A stretch of 64,000 nucleotides of DNA, taken from Sunxiuqinia elliptica. GTDB lineage: Bacteria; Bacteroidota; Bacteroidia; Bacteroidales; Prolixibacteraceae. The notes under the pieces are model-generated. The model had not been told where the DNA came from. It did no database searches and worked only from the letters and a program-made list of their open reading frames with translations. Shown here piece after piece: positions 42,329 to 51,059 of this stretch. The position numbers were made by a program, and so were the translations under genes. The DNA lies in contig NZ_FONW01000001.1 in assembly GCF_900113005.1 (NCBI RefSeq), positions 1,096,753-1,160,752 of the forward strand. Direction: 5' to 3'. Within the stretch, counting starts at the first letter, position 1; the number at the start of each line of letters is the position of its first letter.

Positions 42329-42675
42329 CGATTCGTAGATGTTTATAGCGGCAAATTGATTAAAACATGTTAAGTCCAGATTGTCTGAACATTAAACAAT
42401 CAAAAGCAAATGAGAGAAGGTGTTAAGAAACTGTTTAAGTTCATGCAACTAATTACTAAACATATTGAAGTTATTTGTTGTTTCTTATCTTGTTTTTACT
42501 TTGAATGTTCTTGCTTGATTCATAGCTTTGTAATGAAGATGCCAAGGTTTTTGAATTTTGATAATGAGCATCTTTCAAAGCGGTATCATTTCAGGGAAAT
42601 TGACGATTCGATCAAGGGTGTTTCAATTATTATTGTTACACTTGTAATGCTAGACTACACACTTAACCTAAATTT
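42329..42675. other. Intergenic region between the phosphoesterase and the sigma factor
   Basis: 347 bases without a convincing gene. On the plus strand TACACTTG at 42637-42644 is one mismatch from TAnnTTTG and lies about 30 bases before the sigma start, a reasonable promoter. A 93-codon frame at 42410-42691 runs into the sigma gene and has poor, Cys-rich composition; I do not call it. Confidence 0.4.
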
Positions 42676-43296
42676 ATGTCAGCTCGTTTGAAAGACAATG
42701 ACCAAACGTTATGGGCCAGATTTTTGAACGGTAATGATCAGGTTTTGTCGTTAATTTATTTGCGACACGTCAATGCCTTGCTTGATTATGGCTGTAAAAT
42801 TACGTCGAATCGTGACCTCGTAAAAGACGCTATCCAAGATATTTTCTGTACAATACTTCGAAACAGACAAACGCTATCCGCTACGGATAATATTCGGCTT
42901 TACTTGTTTAAAGCGCTCAAGCGAAAGTTGATTCGGGAAATCCAAAAAAGTCATAGGACGCAGCAGGTAGAAGGTGAACCCATTGTGGGCTTTAACATTT
43001 CCTTCCTTTATAGTTTCGACCACACGGATTTCGAATTATCGCCAACACAAAAGCAAGAATTGGTTGATGCCATTGAAGCTTTAACCGATCGACAAAAAGA
43101 AGCAATTTACCTACGATTTACGCGAGGCCTGGACTATCGGGAAATAGCTGTTATTCTAAATTTAAATTACCAATCAGCCCGGGCACTCATTCATCGGGCA
43201 ATTTCAAAACTTCGGGATATCCTGGCAGATAAGGCAGAATTGTTTAGTCAGGTTTTATGGGTTCTGTTTCAATCCCATAGAAAACCTGTTTTTTAA
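42676..43296 (+). CDS. ECF sigma factor (Bacteroidota SusCD-type)
   Basis: A 206-residue RNA polymerase sigma-70 family member. Region 2 lies about 20-85 (SLIYLRHVNALLDYGCKITS, DLVKDAIQDIFCTILRNRQ) and region 4 about 135-185 (ALTDRQKEAIYLRFTRGLDY, REIAVILNLNYQSARALIHR). It directs transcription from promoters of the SusC/SusD genes downstream. The FecR anti-sigma follows. Its stop codon (43294-43296) lies inside the terminator hairpin at 43283-43302, so sigma expression is uncoupled from fecR. Confidence 0.9.
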   Translation: MSARLKDNDQTLWARFLNGNDQVLSLIYLRHVNALLDYGCKITSNRDLVKDAIQDIFCTILRNRQTLSATDNIRLYLFKALKRKLIREIQKSHRTQQVEGEPIVGFNISFLYSFDHTDFELSPTQKQELVDAIEALTDRQKEAIYLRFTRGLDYREIAVILNLNYQSARALIHRAISKLRDILADKAELFSQVLWVLFQSHRKPVF

Positions 43297-43310
43297 CAGG
43301 TTATTTTTTT
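43283..43310 (+). terminator. Intrinsic terminator overlapping the sigma stop codon
   Basis: AACCTGTT (43283-43290) pairs with AACAGGTT (43295-43302) around TTTT, followed by ATTTTTTT. The hairpin contains the sigma stop codon. Confidence 0.85.
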
Positions 43311-43368
43311 CTCAAAAACCATCAACAGAATGATAACTGCTGTCTTATAGGGGCAGAATACAGAATCA

Positions 43369-44565
43369 ATGGACAAATACAAGAACTATACGGTAGAGGA
43401 CTTTTTAGCCGATGATTATTTCATTCAGTGGCTAAATGATCCAGAGGAAGAGCATGAGGCGTTTTGGACCGAGTTTGTTACGAAATACCCCAAGCAAAGA
43501 TTGAATGTGGAACAGGCCAAATTTATTGTGAGCATGTTTCAGCATGAGCAAGAGAAATTGAGTTTAGACGAAACCTTTGATATTTGGAACGATGTGGTTC
43601 GTAGTAACAAACGTTCGAAGGTTGGCCGTTGGGGAAAATGGATGCGCTATGCGGCCATTATGGTGCTGGTGTTTGTTTCTGGTGCGGTCTCATTTTATGT
43701 GTACGAAACAACCCGGGAAGTACACTACGAATTATCAGAAGTGAATGACCCGAACCAAGGGGAAGCCAAAATTGTGCTGTCTGATGGAACGGAAATCTCG
43801 CTGGAGAAGAATGAATCGGAGATTACTTACGACAGTTTTGGAAGCCAGCTGGTTGTGAATAACGATACCATTACGCAATCACGAAATGAAGGCAAAGAGT
43901 TGATGAATAAGGTAATCATTCCTTATGGTAAAAAATCAATGATCATGCTTTCGGATGGAACAAAAGTATGGCTAAATGCAGGAAGTCAGTTGGTTTATCC
44001 TTCTGTTTTTCTTCGAAATAAAAGGGAAGTTGTTTTGGTGGGGGAAGCCTATTTTGATGTTGCTAAAAATCAAGACAAGCCATTTTTTGTTCGAACAGCC
44101 GAGCTAAATGTTCGTGTGTTGGGGACAAAGTTTGATGTCTCGGCTTACCCTGAAGATGACTTTGTTTCAACAACCTTGGAAGAGGGAAGTGTTGGCCTTG
44201 AAATTAAAGGGAAAGGGTTATTGGCAGAGGATAAGCAAATTCTGCTGACGCCAAATCAGAAGATTAGCCTGAATAAAGCAACACGAGAAACAACTGTTCG
44301 GGTGGTGGATGTTAGCATGTACACCTCTTGGAAAGAAGGAATCCTAAAATCAGAATCAGAGGATTTAATTCGATTGATTAAGAAGATTGAACGCTATTAC
44401 AATATTGAGATCAGCCTGAAAGATCCGCTTGTTGCCGGATACAAAATTTCAGGGAAGCTTGATTTGGAAAACAGTGCTGAGGAAGTTTTGAACATCATTA
44501 AACTAACGGTTCCGATTGACTGGACCAAGAAAAGTAATGGAGACTTTATTATTATGAGTAAATAA
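43369..44565 (+). CDS. FecR family anti-sigma factor
   Basis: A 398-residue inner membrane protein. Order: cytoplasmic N-terminal domain that binds the sigma factor (about 1-90), one membrane helix (about 94-112, YAAIMVLVFVSGAVSFYVY), then a periplasmic FecR beta domain (about 185-285, NKVIIPYGKKSMIMLSDGTK, VWLNAGSQLVYPSVF, AYFDVAKNQDKPFFVRT, VRVLGTKFDVSAY) and a C-terminal DUF4974-like domain (about 330-398, LIKKIERYYNIEISL, AEEVLNIIKLTVPIDW). The periplasmic part contacts the STN domain of the SusC that follows, so uptake is linked to sigma release. Confidence 0.92.
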   Translation: MDKYKNYTVEDFLADDYFIQWLNDPEEEHEAFWTEFVTKYPKQRLNVEQAKFIVSMFQHEQEKLSLDETFDIWNDVVRSNKRSKVGRWGKWMRYAAIMVLVFVSGAVSFYVYETTREVHYELSEVNDPNQGEAKIVLSDGTEISLEKNESEITYDSFGSQLVVNNDTITQSRNEGKELMNKVIIPYGKKSMIMLSDGTKVWLNAGSQLVYPSVFLRNKREVVLVGEAYFDVAKNQDKPFFVRTAELNVRVLGTKFDVSAYPEDDFVSTTLEEGSVGLEIKGKGLLAEDKQILLTPNQKISLNKATRETTVRVVDVSMYTSWKEGILKSESEDLIRLIKKIERYYNIEISLKDPLVAGYKISGKLDLENSAEEVLNIIKLTVPIDWTKKSNGDFIIMSK

Positions 44566-44582
44566 CAACCAAACCAATAAAA

Positions 44583-44628
44583 AAACCGGAGAATATGGCG
44601 GTACTCCCCGGTTTAAACCAAAAGGTTT
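44583..44628 (+). promoter_or_regulatory. Alternating AAACC/GGTTT hairpins between fecR and susC
   Basis: AAACCGG (44583-44589) pairs with CCGGTTT (44608-44614), and AAACC (44615-44619) pairs with GGTTT (44624-44628). Because GGTTTAAACC at 44610-44619 is itself a palindrome, the second arm of the first hairpin can pair with the first arm of the second instead. The element lies in the 96-base gap after fecR. A weak T-run (TGATTATT) follows, so it may act as an attenuator or stability element; mutual exclusion is inferred by eye. Confidence 0.45.
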
Positions 44629-44661
44629 GATTATTAGTCGTTAAACTAAACGTTCAAATTT

Positions 44662-47600
44662 ATGAAAAAAAAGTTGTATGAAGGGGGCTTTCACGCAAGT
44701 GGAGGGTTCCAAAAAACGTTCCTTATTATGAGGTTATCTGTACTATTCCTATTAGTCAGTGTTTTAAGCGCTGTTGGGAACAGCTATTCGCAAAACACAA
44801 AATTCTCACTTAGACTTAACAATGCGACAGTAAAACAGGTATTTACTGAGATTGAGCAAAACAGTGAATTCATTATTGTCTACTCCGATGATATTCTGGA
44901 TGTATCGAAGGAAGTGTCAGTGGTGGTAACCAATTCATCTGTCGAAAAAATTCTGGATCAAATGTTTGCCGGAACCCCGATTGACTACACCATCAAAGAC
45001 CGGCAGATTGTGATAACTCAAAGGGTGGATTTGCCAACTTTGGGAGCGATGCTTCAAGGCGACAAAGTGGTTCAAGGAAAGGTGGTTGACTCAGAAGGGA
45101 TCGCACTTCCCGGGGTGACCATTGTTGTCAAAGGAACCAGCGTTGGAACCATTACCGACTTTGATGGAGCTTTTAGCTTAGAAGTTCCCGCAGGATCAGA
45201 AATGCTGGTCTTTTCTTTTGTTGGTTTCCAAACGCAAGAAGTACTAATCGGTAATCAAACCGTCTTTGATATTAGTTTGGCTGAAAATATGTTGGAAATC
45301 GAGGAAATCGTCGCAGTTGGTTATGGTACGCAATATAAACGAGAGGTTTCTGGTTCAATTTCCAGTGTTTCTGAAAAGAATTTCAACAAAGGTGTTAATA
45401 GCACGGCAGTCGATCTGCTTAAAGGAAAAGTTGCTGGTTTGTCAATCACGCAGGGAAGTGGTGACATCACCGAAGATCAAACAATTCGTTTGCGCGGAAC
45501 TTCTTCTTTGACCGGAAGTAGTAAGCCTTTCATCGTAATTGATGGCGTTCCGGGAATGAGTTTGAACTCAGTAGCTCCTCAGGATATTGAATCGATGAGT
45601 GTTTTGAAGGATGCAGCCTCTGCTGCAATCTACGGTTCACGGTCTGCCAGTGGGGTAATTTTGATTACCACCAAAAAAGGATCGGCCCGTCAAAGTCAAG
45701 TGGAGTATGAAGGTTATTTGGGCATTGACAACGTGATCAATACGCCGGATGTGCTTACTGCACAAGAGTGGCGCGACTATACTTCAGCCAATGGAATTGA
45801 TACGGAAGGGTTGGATCTGGGAGCCAACACCGACTGGTTTGATCAAATTATGCGAACTGGAGTTACTCAAAATCATAACGTGTCGTTCTCTGGCGGAGCT
45901 CAAAACCACAACTATCGGGCTTCGTTTTCTTACCTCGATCAGCAGGGAGTTGTTGAAGATAACAGCATGGAACGCTATAATTTAAGAATGGTTTTTAACC
46001 AGAAAGCATTGAATGATAAACTTGACGTTTCGGTAACAGGATCAATTACCCAGCGGGATTATACGCCAACAGATACCCGGAATTTTGTATTGGCTTATAA
46101 CATGCTTCCAGTGGTTCCTGTAAAAACAGAGGATGGAGAATGGTATGACACTCAGGAGTATGATCAGGGAAACCCTGTGCGAAATATCGAATACAACAGC
46201 GATCAGTATAAAAACAATATTTACTACGGAAATATTCGGGCTGACTTGGAAATTGTGAAAAACCTTAAAGCTTCGCTAAGTCTTTTAAAAGAACGTGAAA
46301 ATTCAGACCGGAGTCAGTATCTGCATTCAGGAACAGAGCGTGGTCGCAACGATTTAGGGTTTGCTTTGCGCGAAGCCTGGACCCGTGACAAGGACATGTT
46401 GGAAACAACCATCAACTACCGGAAGGAATTTGAAGAGAGTAATTTGAATATTTTGGGAGGTTATTCTTACGAAGAAAACACCTATCAAAAATCAGGAGCA
46501 CAAAACCGCCAGTTTGTAACCGACTTTTTTGAAGCCAATAACATTGGTGCTGGAGAAAATCTTCGAGCTGGCGATGTTTGGTCAGAAAAGAATATGAATA
46601 AGCTGATTTCGTTCTTTGGGCGGGTGAACTATAGCCTGAAAGATAAGTATGTGTTAACAGCAACTTTAAGACGAGATGGTTCTTCTAAATTCGGAGAAAA
46701 TCATCGCTGGGGAACTTTCCCTTCGGTATCTGCTGCTTGGCACATCAACGAAGAAGGTTTTATGAGCGGAGCTAGCTTTTTTGATGATTTGAAATTCCGC
46801 GTAGGTTATGGGGTATCGGGTAATCAAGATGGTCTGGATCCTTATAAATCTCTGGAGCTTTACGGAACTTCAGGACAGTATTATGATGATGGCAAATGGT
46901 ATAAAGCGTACCAGATCGATCAGAATGCCAACCCAAATCTGAAGTGGGAAGAGACTTCGATGTTTAATATTGGTTTTGACTACAGTATTGCCAATGGGCG
47001 TTTGCATGGAACAGTCGAATATTACGACAAAAAGACCGAAGATTTGCTGTATACCTATTCTGTTCCTGTTCCTCCTTATTTGTATCCAGAGATGGTTGCC
47101 AATGTTGGAAGTATGTCAAATAAAGGATTCGAGGTGCTCATTTCTGGAGATATTATTCGTTCGAAAGACTTGCGTTGGAATGCTTCTTTCAACATTGCAC
47201 ACAATAAGAACAAGATCACAAAACTTTCAAATAACGAGTTTTCAACCAGTTCAATTAAAACCGGAGATGCCTGGATTCGTGGAGGTTCATCCAATACCAC
47301 CCATATTGTAGAAGAAGGCAAGGAAGTTGGTACTTTTTACGGTTGGAGATGTTTAGGTCTTGATGAAGATGGTATGTACATCATGGATGATATGGTTGAC
47401 GGAGAGCCTGGTTTGAGTGATGAGGACCGGACTTACATTGGCTCTGCTCAACCCAAATTCACTTATGGGTTAGCCAATATCATTAACTATAAAAACTGGG
47501 AACTCAATTTCTTTTTCCGTGGTGTTTATGGCAACGACCTGCTGAACTTCTCAAAAATGTCCTATGCTACAACTCAGTGGTTGCCAGGAGCCAATGTTTT

Positions 47601-47898
47601 GCATGATGCTTTAACAATTGGTTTGTCCGATAACCCTAAGTATAGCAGTTTCTATATTGAAAAAGGTTCTTTCTTGCGTCTTGACAATGCGAGCCTTTCT
47701 TATAGTTTCGACTCTACTCCAATCAAAGGAGTTGATAAGTTACGAGTTTTTGTTACTGCTCAAAACCTTTTCACTATCACGAATTACGAAGGTTTGGATC
47801 CTGAAGTTGAAATGTCAGGACTTGATCCAGGTGTGGAAGGTCGTGAGTACTATCCAAAATCCAGAAGATTTTCAATTGGACTAAATCTGGCATTTTAA
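44662..47898 (+). CDS. SusC family TonB-linked receptor with N-terminal STN domain
   Basis: A 1078-residue outer membrane transporter-transducer. Order: long N-terminus with signal peptide (about 1-44), an STN (secretin/TonB short N-terminal) domain (about 47-120, FSLRLNNATVKQVFTEIEQN), a carboxypeptidase-like beta domain (about 136-225, VVDSEGIALPGVTIVVKGTS), the plug (about 230-340, VAVGYGTQYKREVSGSISSV and MSVLKDAASAAIYGSRSASG), and the barrel. The STN domain talks to FecR, which marks it as a trans-envelope regulated system. The SusD partner follows after 19 bases. The glycan or peptide substrate is unknown. Confidence 0.92.
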   Translation: MKKKLYEGGFHASGGFQKTFLIMRLSVLFLLVSVLSAVGNSYSQNTKFSLRLNNATVKQVFTEIEQNSEFIIVYSDDILDVSKEVSVVVTNSSVEKILDQMFAGTPIDYTIKDRQIVITQRVDLPTLGAMLQGDKVVQGKVVDSEGIALPGVTIVVKGTSVGTITDFDGAFSLEVPAGSEMLVFSFVGFQTQEVLIGNQTVFDISLAENMLEIEEIVAVGYGTQYKREVSGSISSVSEKNFNKGVNSTAVDLLKGKVAGLSITQGSGDITEDQTIRLRGTSSLTGSSKPFIVIDGVPGMSLNSVAPQDIESMSVLKDAASAAIYGSRSASGVILITTKKGSARQSQVEYEGYLGIDNVINTPDVLTAQEWRDYTSANGIDTEGLDLGANTDWFDQIMRTGVTQNHNVSFSGGAQNHNYRASFSYLDQQGVVEDNSMERYNLRMVFNQKALNDKLDVSVTGSITQRDYTPTDTRNFVLAYNMLPVVPVKTEDGEWYDTQEYDQGNPVRNIEYNSDQYKNNIYYGNIRADLEIVKNLKASLSLLKERENSDRSQYLHSGTERGRNDLGFALREAWTRDKDMLETTINYRKEFEESNLNILGGYSYEENTYQKSGAQNRQFVTDFFEANNIGAGENLRAGDVWSEKNMNKLISFFGRVNYSLKDKYVLTATLRRDGSSKFGENHRWGTFPSVSAAWHINEEGFMSGASFFDDLKFRVGYGVSGNQDGLDPYKSLELYGTSGQYYDDGKWYKAYQIDQNANPNLKWEETSMFNIGFDYSIANGRLHGTVEYYDKKTEDLLYTYSVPVPPYLYPEMVANVGSMSNKGFEVLISGDIIRSKDLRWNASFNIAHNKNKITKLSNNEFSTSSIKTGDAWIRGGSSNTTHIVEEGKEVGTFYGWRCLGLDEDGMYIMDDMVDGEPGLSDEDRTYIGSAQPKFTYGLANIINYKNWELNFFFRGVYGNDLLNFSKMSYATTQWLPGANVLHDALTIGLSDNPKYSSFYIEKGSFLRLDNASLSYSFDSTPIKGVDKLRVFVTAQNLFTITNYEGLDPEVEMSGLDPGVEGREYYPKSRRFSIGLNLAF

Positions 47899-47917
47899 TT
47901 AACTAAACTTTAACACG

Positions 47918-49450
47918 ATGAAAATTAATAGAATAATATCATTATTACTGGTTGTCGTATTTTCCTGGGGGTACCAGGGGTGCACCAATCTAGATGAAGA
48001 GGTATATGATAAATTACCGGTGGAAGAGTTTGGAAAAACTCCTAATGAAATCAACTCGCTGATTGCTCCAATTTACCGGACTTTTAAAAATGTATTTCCT
48101 AGTAATTATCTCTTGTTGAGTGAATGCTCGGGCGATATGGCAGTAACACCAACACGTAAAGGTGGCGACTGGTGGGATGGCGGTCAGTTTAAAGAATTGC
48201 GTTTTCACTCTTGGACACCGAGTACCAGCTTGGTTGTTAGCTCATACAATGCAGCTATGGAGAGTATTACCTTGTGTAATAAGGTGTACAAGATGATCGA
48301 TGTTAATGAGTCGATTGAAAACAAAGAGCAGATTTTAGCAGAAATCAGGGGTGTACGCGCTTTCTGGTATTATATGCTGGTTGACTATTATGGTAATGTC
48401 CCTATTGTTACTGACTTTGATGATACGTCTTTGCCTTCAACAAAATCGAGGACAGAGGTTTATGACTTTGTTGTTACTGAATTGAATGCGATAAAAGACT
48501 TGGTGCGTGATGATGTCAGCTCTTCAAGTTATGGAAAAGTAACAAAGGGAATGGTTTATACTTTGTTGGCCAAAATGTACCTTAATGCAGAGGTTTGGAA
48601 TCCGGATGGAGGTGCAAAATGGCAGGAATGTATTGCTGCTTGTGATGAAGTTTTGGACTTAGCTTACATTATTGAGCCTAATTTTAAAGCCAGCTTTGCA
48701 GTTCAAAATCAGACTTCTCAGGAAATTATCTTTCCAGCCGTTTTTAGTACAAGCGATGGCGGAAACCATATCCACAAAAGAACGCTGCATTACCTAGATC
48801 CAGTCGCCTTAAACTTGAAAGTTGGGACTTGGAATGGTGTTAGTGCCATGCCTGTATATGTGAAGTCTTTTGATGAGGCTGACAAGCGGTTTGATTGGTC
48901 ATTCTTGACCGGTGAGATGAAAGATCCGGCAACTGGAGATGTTTTGATTACTGCTCACGGACGGCCACTAATTCATACACTCGATATTGAGTTGAAATAC
49001 AATATTGATGAGGATGGCTGGGGACAAGTTGAGCAAGAAGAAGGTGCCCGTTGTAGTAAGTGGGAGTTCGAAAATGGCCTTAATGGCGATATGGAGAATG
49101 ACTTTGGCATTTTCCGCTTGGCTGATGTTTACTTGATGAAAGCTGAAGCATTAGTTCGTTCTGGAGCTGAAAATGCAGAGGCAACTCGCCTAGTGAATGA
49201 ATTGAGAAAGCGGGCTTTTGATGATGATGCTAAGCTGTTGAGCTCAGTTACATTGGATGATATTTATAACGAGAGAAGATTTGAGTTGGCATGGGAAGGA
49301 TTTACTCGTCAGGATATGATTCGGTTTGGCACGTTCCTCGATCCAATTGACGGTTGGAAAGAACAAACGGCTGAGAAGTACCTGTTGTTCCCAATTCCTC
49401 GTACAGCATTGGATGCAAATGAAAATCTAACCCAAAATCCAGGCTACTAA
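47918..49450 (+). CDS. SusD/RagB family surface lipoprotein
   Basis: A 510-residue lipoprotein (lipobox YQGC, Cys22). The body is TPR-rich helical with the RagB/SusD pattern: ILAEIRGVRAFWYYMLVDYY, GNVPIVTDFDDTSLPSTKSR, FRLADVYLMKAEALVRSG, and the C-terminal block NERRFELAWEGFTRQDMIRF and FPIPRTALDANENLTQNPGY, which is diagnostic. It forms the lid of the SusC before it. No glycoside hydrolase or peptidase gene follows, so this pair is an orphan uptake unit in the window. Confidence 0.93.
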   Translation: MKINRIISLLLVVVFSWGYQGCTNLDEEVYDKLPVEEFGKTPNEINSLIAPIYRTFKNVFPSNYLLLSECSGDMAVTPTRKGGDWWDGGQFKELRFHSWTPSTSLVVSSYNAAMESITLCNKVYKMIDVNESIENKEQILAEIRGVRAFWYYMLVDYYGNVPIVTDFDDTSLPSTKSRTEVYDFVVTELNAIKDLVRDDVSSSSYGKVTKGMVYTLLAKMYLNAEVWNPDGGAKWQECIAACDEVLDLAYIIEPNFKASFAVQNQTSQEIIFPAVFSTSDGGNHIHKRTLHYLDPVALNLKVGTWNGVSAMPVYVKSFDEADKRFDWSFLTGEMKDPATGDVLITAHGRPLIHTLDIELKYNIDEDGWGQVEQEEGARCSKWEFENGLNGDMENDFGIFRLADVYLMKAEALVRSGAENAEATRLVNELRKRAFDDDAKLLSSVTLDDIYNERRFELAWEGFTRQDMIRFGTFLDPIDGWKEQTAEKYLLFPIPRTALDANENLTQNPGY

Positions 49451-49464
49451 GCCTAATAAATGAC

Positions 49465-49493
49465 AAGTATCCGCATAAACCCTGCGGATACTT
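49465..49493 (+). terminator. Terminator-like hairpin after the second susD
   Basis: AAGTATCCGCA (49465-49475) and TGCGGATACTT (49483-49493) pair perfectly over 11 bases around a 7-base loop, followed by TCTGTTTT. It ends 43 bases after the susD stop. Confidence 0.75.
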
Positions 49494-49530
49494 TCTGTTT
49501 TAGAGATTTCGAGTTGGTTAAATATAATAC

Positions 49531-49669
49531 TCTCAGGATCACCAGGATTTTGAGTTTTTGCGAATAATAGCCGCTACCCAGAGGGGTAGCGGTGTCGTAA
49601 AGGCTTTAAAAAATTGTCCTGAGGTTGACAGAAATAAGAAAGTCGTGTGCAATATGCCGCGACTTTTTT
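49531..49669 (+). ncRNA. Candidate structured non-coding RNA with its own terminator
   Basis: Three nested helices make a rod: 49531-49538 with 49617-49624 (8 pairs, TCTCAGGA/TCCTGAGG), 49552-49563 with 49595-49606 (12 pairs with four or so G-U), and the apical hairpin CCGCTACCC/GGGTAGCGG at 49571-49579 and 49584-49592 with loop AGAG. Then AAAGTCGTG (49639-49647) pairs with CGCGACTTT (49658-49666) and is followed by T-runs, an intrinsic terminator. The region lies between the susD terminator and the cyclophilin gene and contains no ORF. TATAAT at 49523-49528 is just upstream, but no TAnnTTTG box is seen. It does not match SRP, 6S, tmRNA or a riboswitch that I know. Confidence 0.4.
49639..49669 (+). 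terminator. Intrinsic terminator before the cyclophilin gene
   Basis: AAAGTCGTG pairs with CGCGACTTT (one G-U) around a 10-base loop and is followed by TTTTTTGTTTCTTT. It ends the candidate RNA described for 49531-49669 or any read-through from susD. Confidence 0.8.
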
Positions 49670-49760
49670 GTTTCTTTAAAGGTGTCCTGCCTTGGTGGGA
49701 TAAGGATTGATTATAAAACTGACGCTTTAGCTAGTTTGCTGGAGTTAAAAAAATAGACGA

Positions 49761-50336
49761 ATGAAGTTAATTGGCTCTTTACTTGTTTTACTAACCCTTT
49801 TCTCGTGTCAATCACCAAAGAAACCCCAAGTACAAATCGTTACAAATGTCGGGACTATCATGCTGGAATTGTATCCAGAGAAAGCTCCAGTTACGGTGGA
49901 AAACTTTTTGCAGTTAGTTGATGAAAATGCTTATGAGAATGCTTCTTTTTACCGGGTTGTCCGCATGGATAATCAGCCGGTCAACCCCGTTAAAATTGAG
50001 GTGATCCAGGGAGGATTGCAGGATGATCAGCTGGTAGAAACCTATGAGACAATCAAGCACGAAACCACCAACGAAACGGGCGTGAAACATCTTGATGGAG
50101 TTATTTCGATGGCGCGTAACGAGCCTGGCTCAGCATCAACCGAGTTTTTTATCTGTATTGGAGACCAGCCGGAGTTAGACTTTGGTGGAAAAAGAAATCC
50201 CGATGGTCAAGGGTTTGCAGCTTTTGGAGTCGTGACTGATGGGGTGGATGTTGTTCGCCAAATTCAGCATGGAAAAGCAGCAGGTCAATCACTTGAAACT
50301 TCTGTGATGATTGAGCGCATTGAACGTGTGAATTAA
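49761..50336 (+). CDS. Cyclophilin-type peptidyl-prolyl isomerase, lipoprotein
   Basis: A 191-residue lipoprotein (lipobox LFSC, Cys16), so anchored in the periplasm. The cyclophilin core is clear: VGTIMLELYPEKAPVTVENF, ASFYRVVRMDN (catalytic Arg; Tyr replaces the usual His of FHRV), KHLDGVISMARNEPGSASTE and EFFICIGDQPELD, ending with FGVVTDGVDVVRQIQ. There is an insertion after VVRMDN typical of Bacteroidota cyclophilins. It folds exported or outer membrane proteins. It stands alone after a terminator. Confidence 0.88.
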   Translation: MKLIGSLLVLLTLFSCQSPKKPQVQIVTNVGTIMLELYPEKAPVTVENFLQLVDENAYENASFYRVVRMDNQPVNPVKIEVIQGGLQDDQLVETYETIKHETTNETGVKHLDGVISMARNEPGSASTEFFICIGDQPELDFGGKRNPDGQGFAAFGVVTDGVDVVRQIQHGKAAGQSLETSVMIERIERVN

Positions 50337-50436
50337 AAGCTGCCTTCAGGCTAAACCCAAAACCGATTTTTTTGTTTTTATAGTTCAGTTCTTAGTTGAA
50401 CGATATATAAGATTATAAATTATTATTTCAAAAAAA

Positions 50437-50955
50437 ATGAAAGAAACAACCGGAAAAATTACCTTCCAAGGAAACCCTTTAACCTTAGTTGGAGAACCCA
50501 TAAAAGTTGGCGATAAAGCACCTGATTTTGTTGGATTGAGTGCTGGATTGGAACCTGTGAAATTAAGTGATTATGATGGAAAAGTTCGCGTATTGGCAAT
50601 TTATCCATCGATTGATACCGGAGTGTGCCAGGCACAAAATCGAAGGTTTAATCAAGTTGCTTCGGATTTAGGCGACGCCGTTATTTTATCGATCTCTTGT
50701 GACTTGCCATTTGCCCAAGGACGCTTTTGTGCTGCCGAAGGACTGGATAAAGTTGTTACGCTGTCAGATCACAAAGAGGTAGATTTTGGAACAAAGTATG
50801 GCTACCTGATTAAAGAATTACGGTTGATGGCTCGTGGAACGGTCGTGATTGACAAAGAAGGAATTGTCCGCTATGTAGAGTATGTACCGGAAGTGACTGA
50901 TGAACCGGATTATGAAAGTGCGCTGAAAGTGGTTGAAGAGTCACTTCGGGCCTAG
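50437..50955 (+). CDS. tpx: Thiol peroxidase
   Basis: A 172-residue atypical 2-Cys peroxiredoxin. The peroxidatic motif is IYPSIDTGVCQAQNRRFN with Cys64, and the resolving Cys98 lies in SCDLPFAQGRFCAAEG. A third Cys88 precedes the DLPFAQ block. Tpx reduces hydrogen peroxide and alkyl hydroperoxides using thioredoxin. No signal peptide; cytoplasmic. It has its own upstream region of 100 bases and a shared terminator at 50996. Confidence 0.95.
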   Translation: MKETTGKITFQGNPLTLVGEPIKVGDKAPDFVGLSAGLEPVKLSDYDGKVRVLAIYPSIDTGVCQAQNRRFNQVASDLGDAVILSISCDLPFAQGRFCAAEGLDKVVTLSDHKEVDFGTKYGYLIKELRLMARGTVVIDKEGIVRYVEYVPEVTDEPDYESALKVVEESLRA

Positions 50956-50995
50956 GCATTCCTCTTTTATAGTTTGATTGATTCGCTATAACAAT

Positions 50996-51030
50996 AAAAA
51001 AAGCTGGAGATATTTCTCCAGCTTTCTTGT
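50996..51030. terminator. Bidirectional terminator between tpx and porP
   Basis: AAAGCTGGAGA (51000-51010) pairs perfectly with TCTCCAGCTTT (51015-51025) around TATT, with A-run before and T-rich stretch after. It can end both the plus-strand tpx and the minus-strand adhesin operon. Confidence 0.85.
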
Positions 51031-51059
51031 TGGTAAGCATTTTAATGGTCCTAAAAATG

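Noticed and set aside
42410..42691. A 93-codon open frame upstream of the sigma factor
   Set aside because: It overlaps the sigma start and its promoter, is rich in Cys and Phe, and has no recognisable domain.
49531..49669. Signal recognition particle RNA, 6S RNA or tmRNA
   Set aside because: The rod shape is reminiscent, but the SRP apical GGAA/AGCAG motif, the 6S open bubble pattern and a tmRNA tag frame are not seen.
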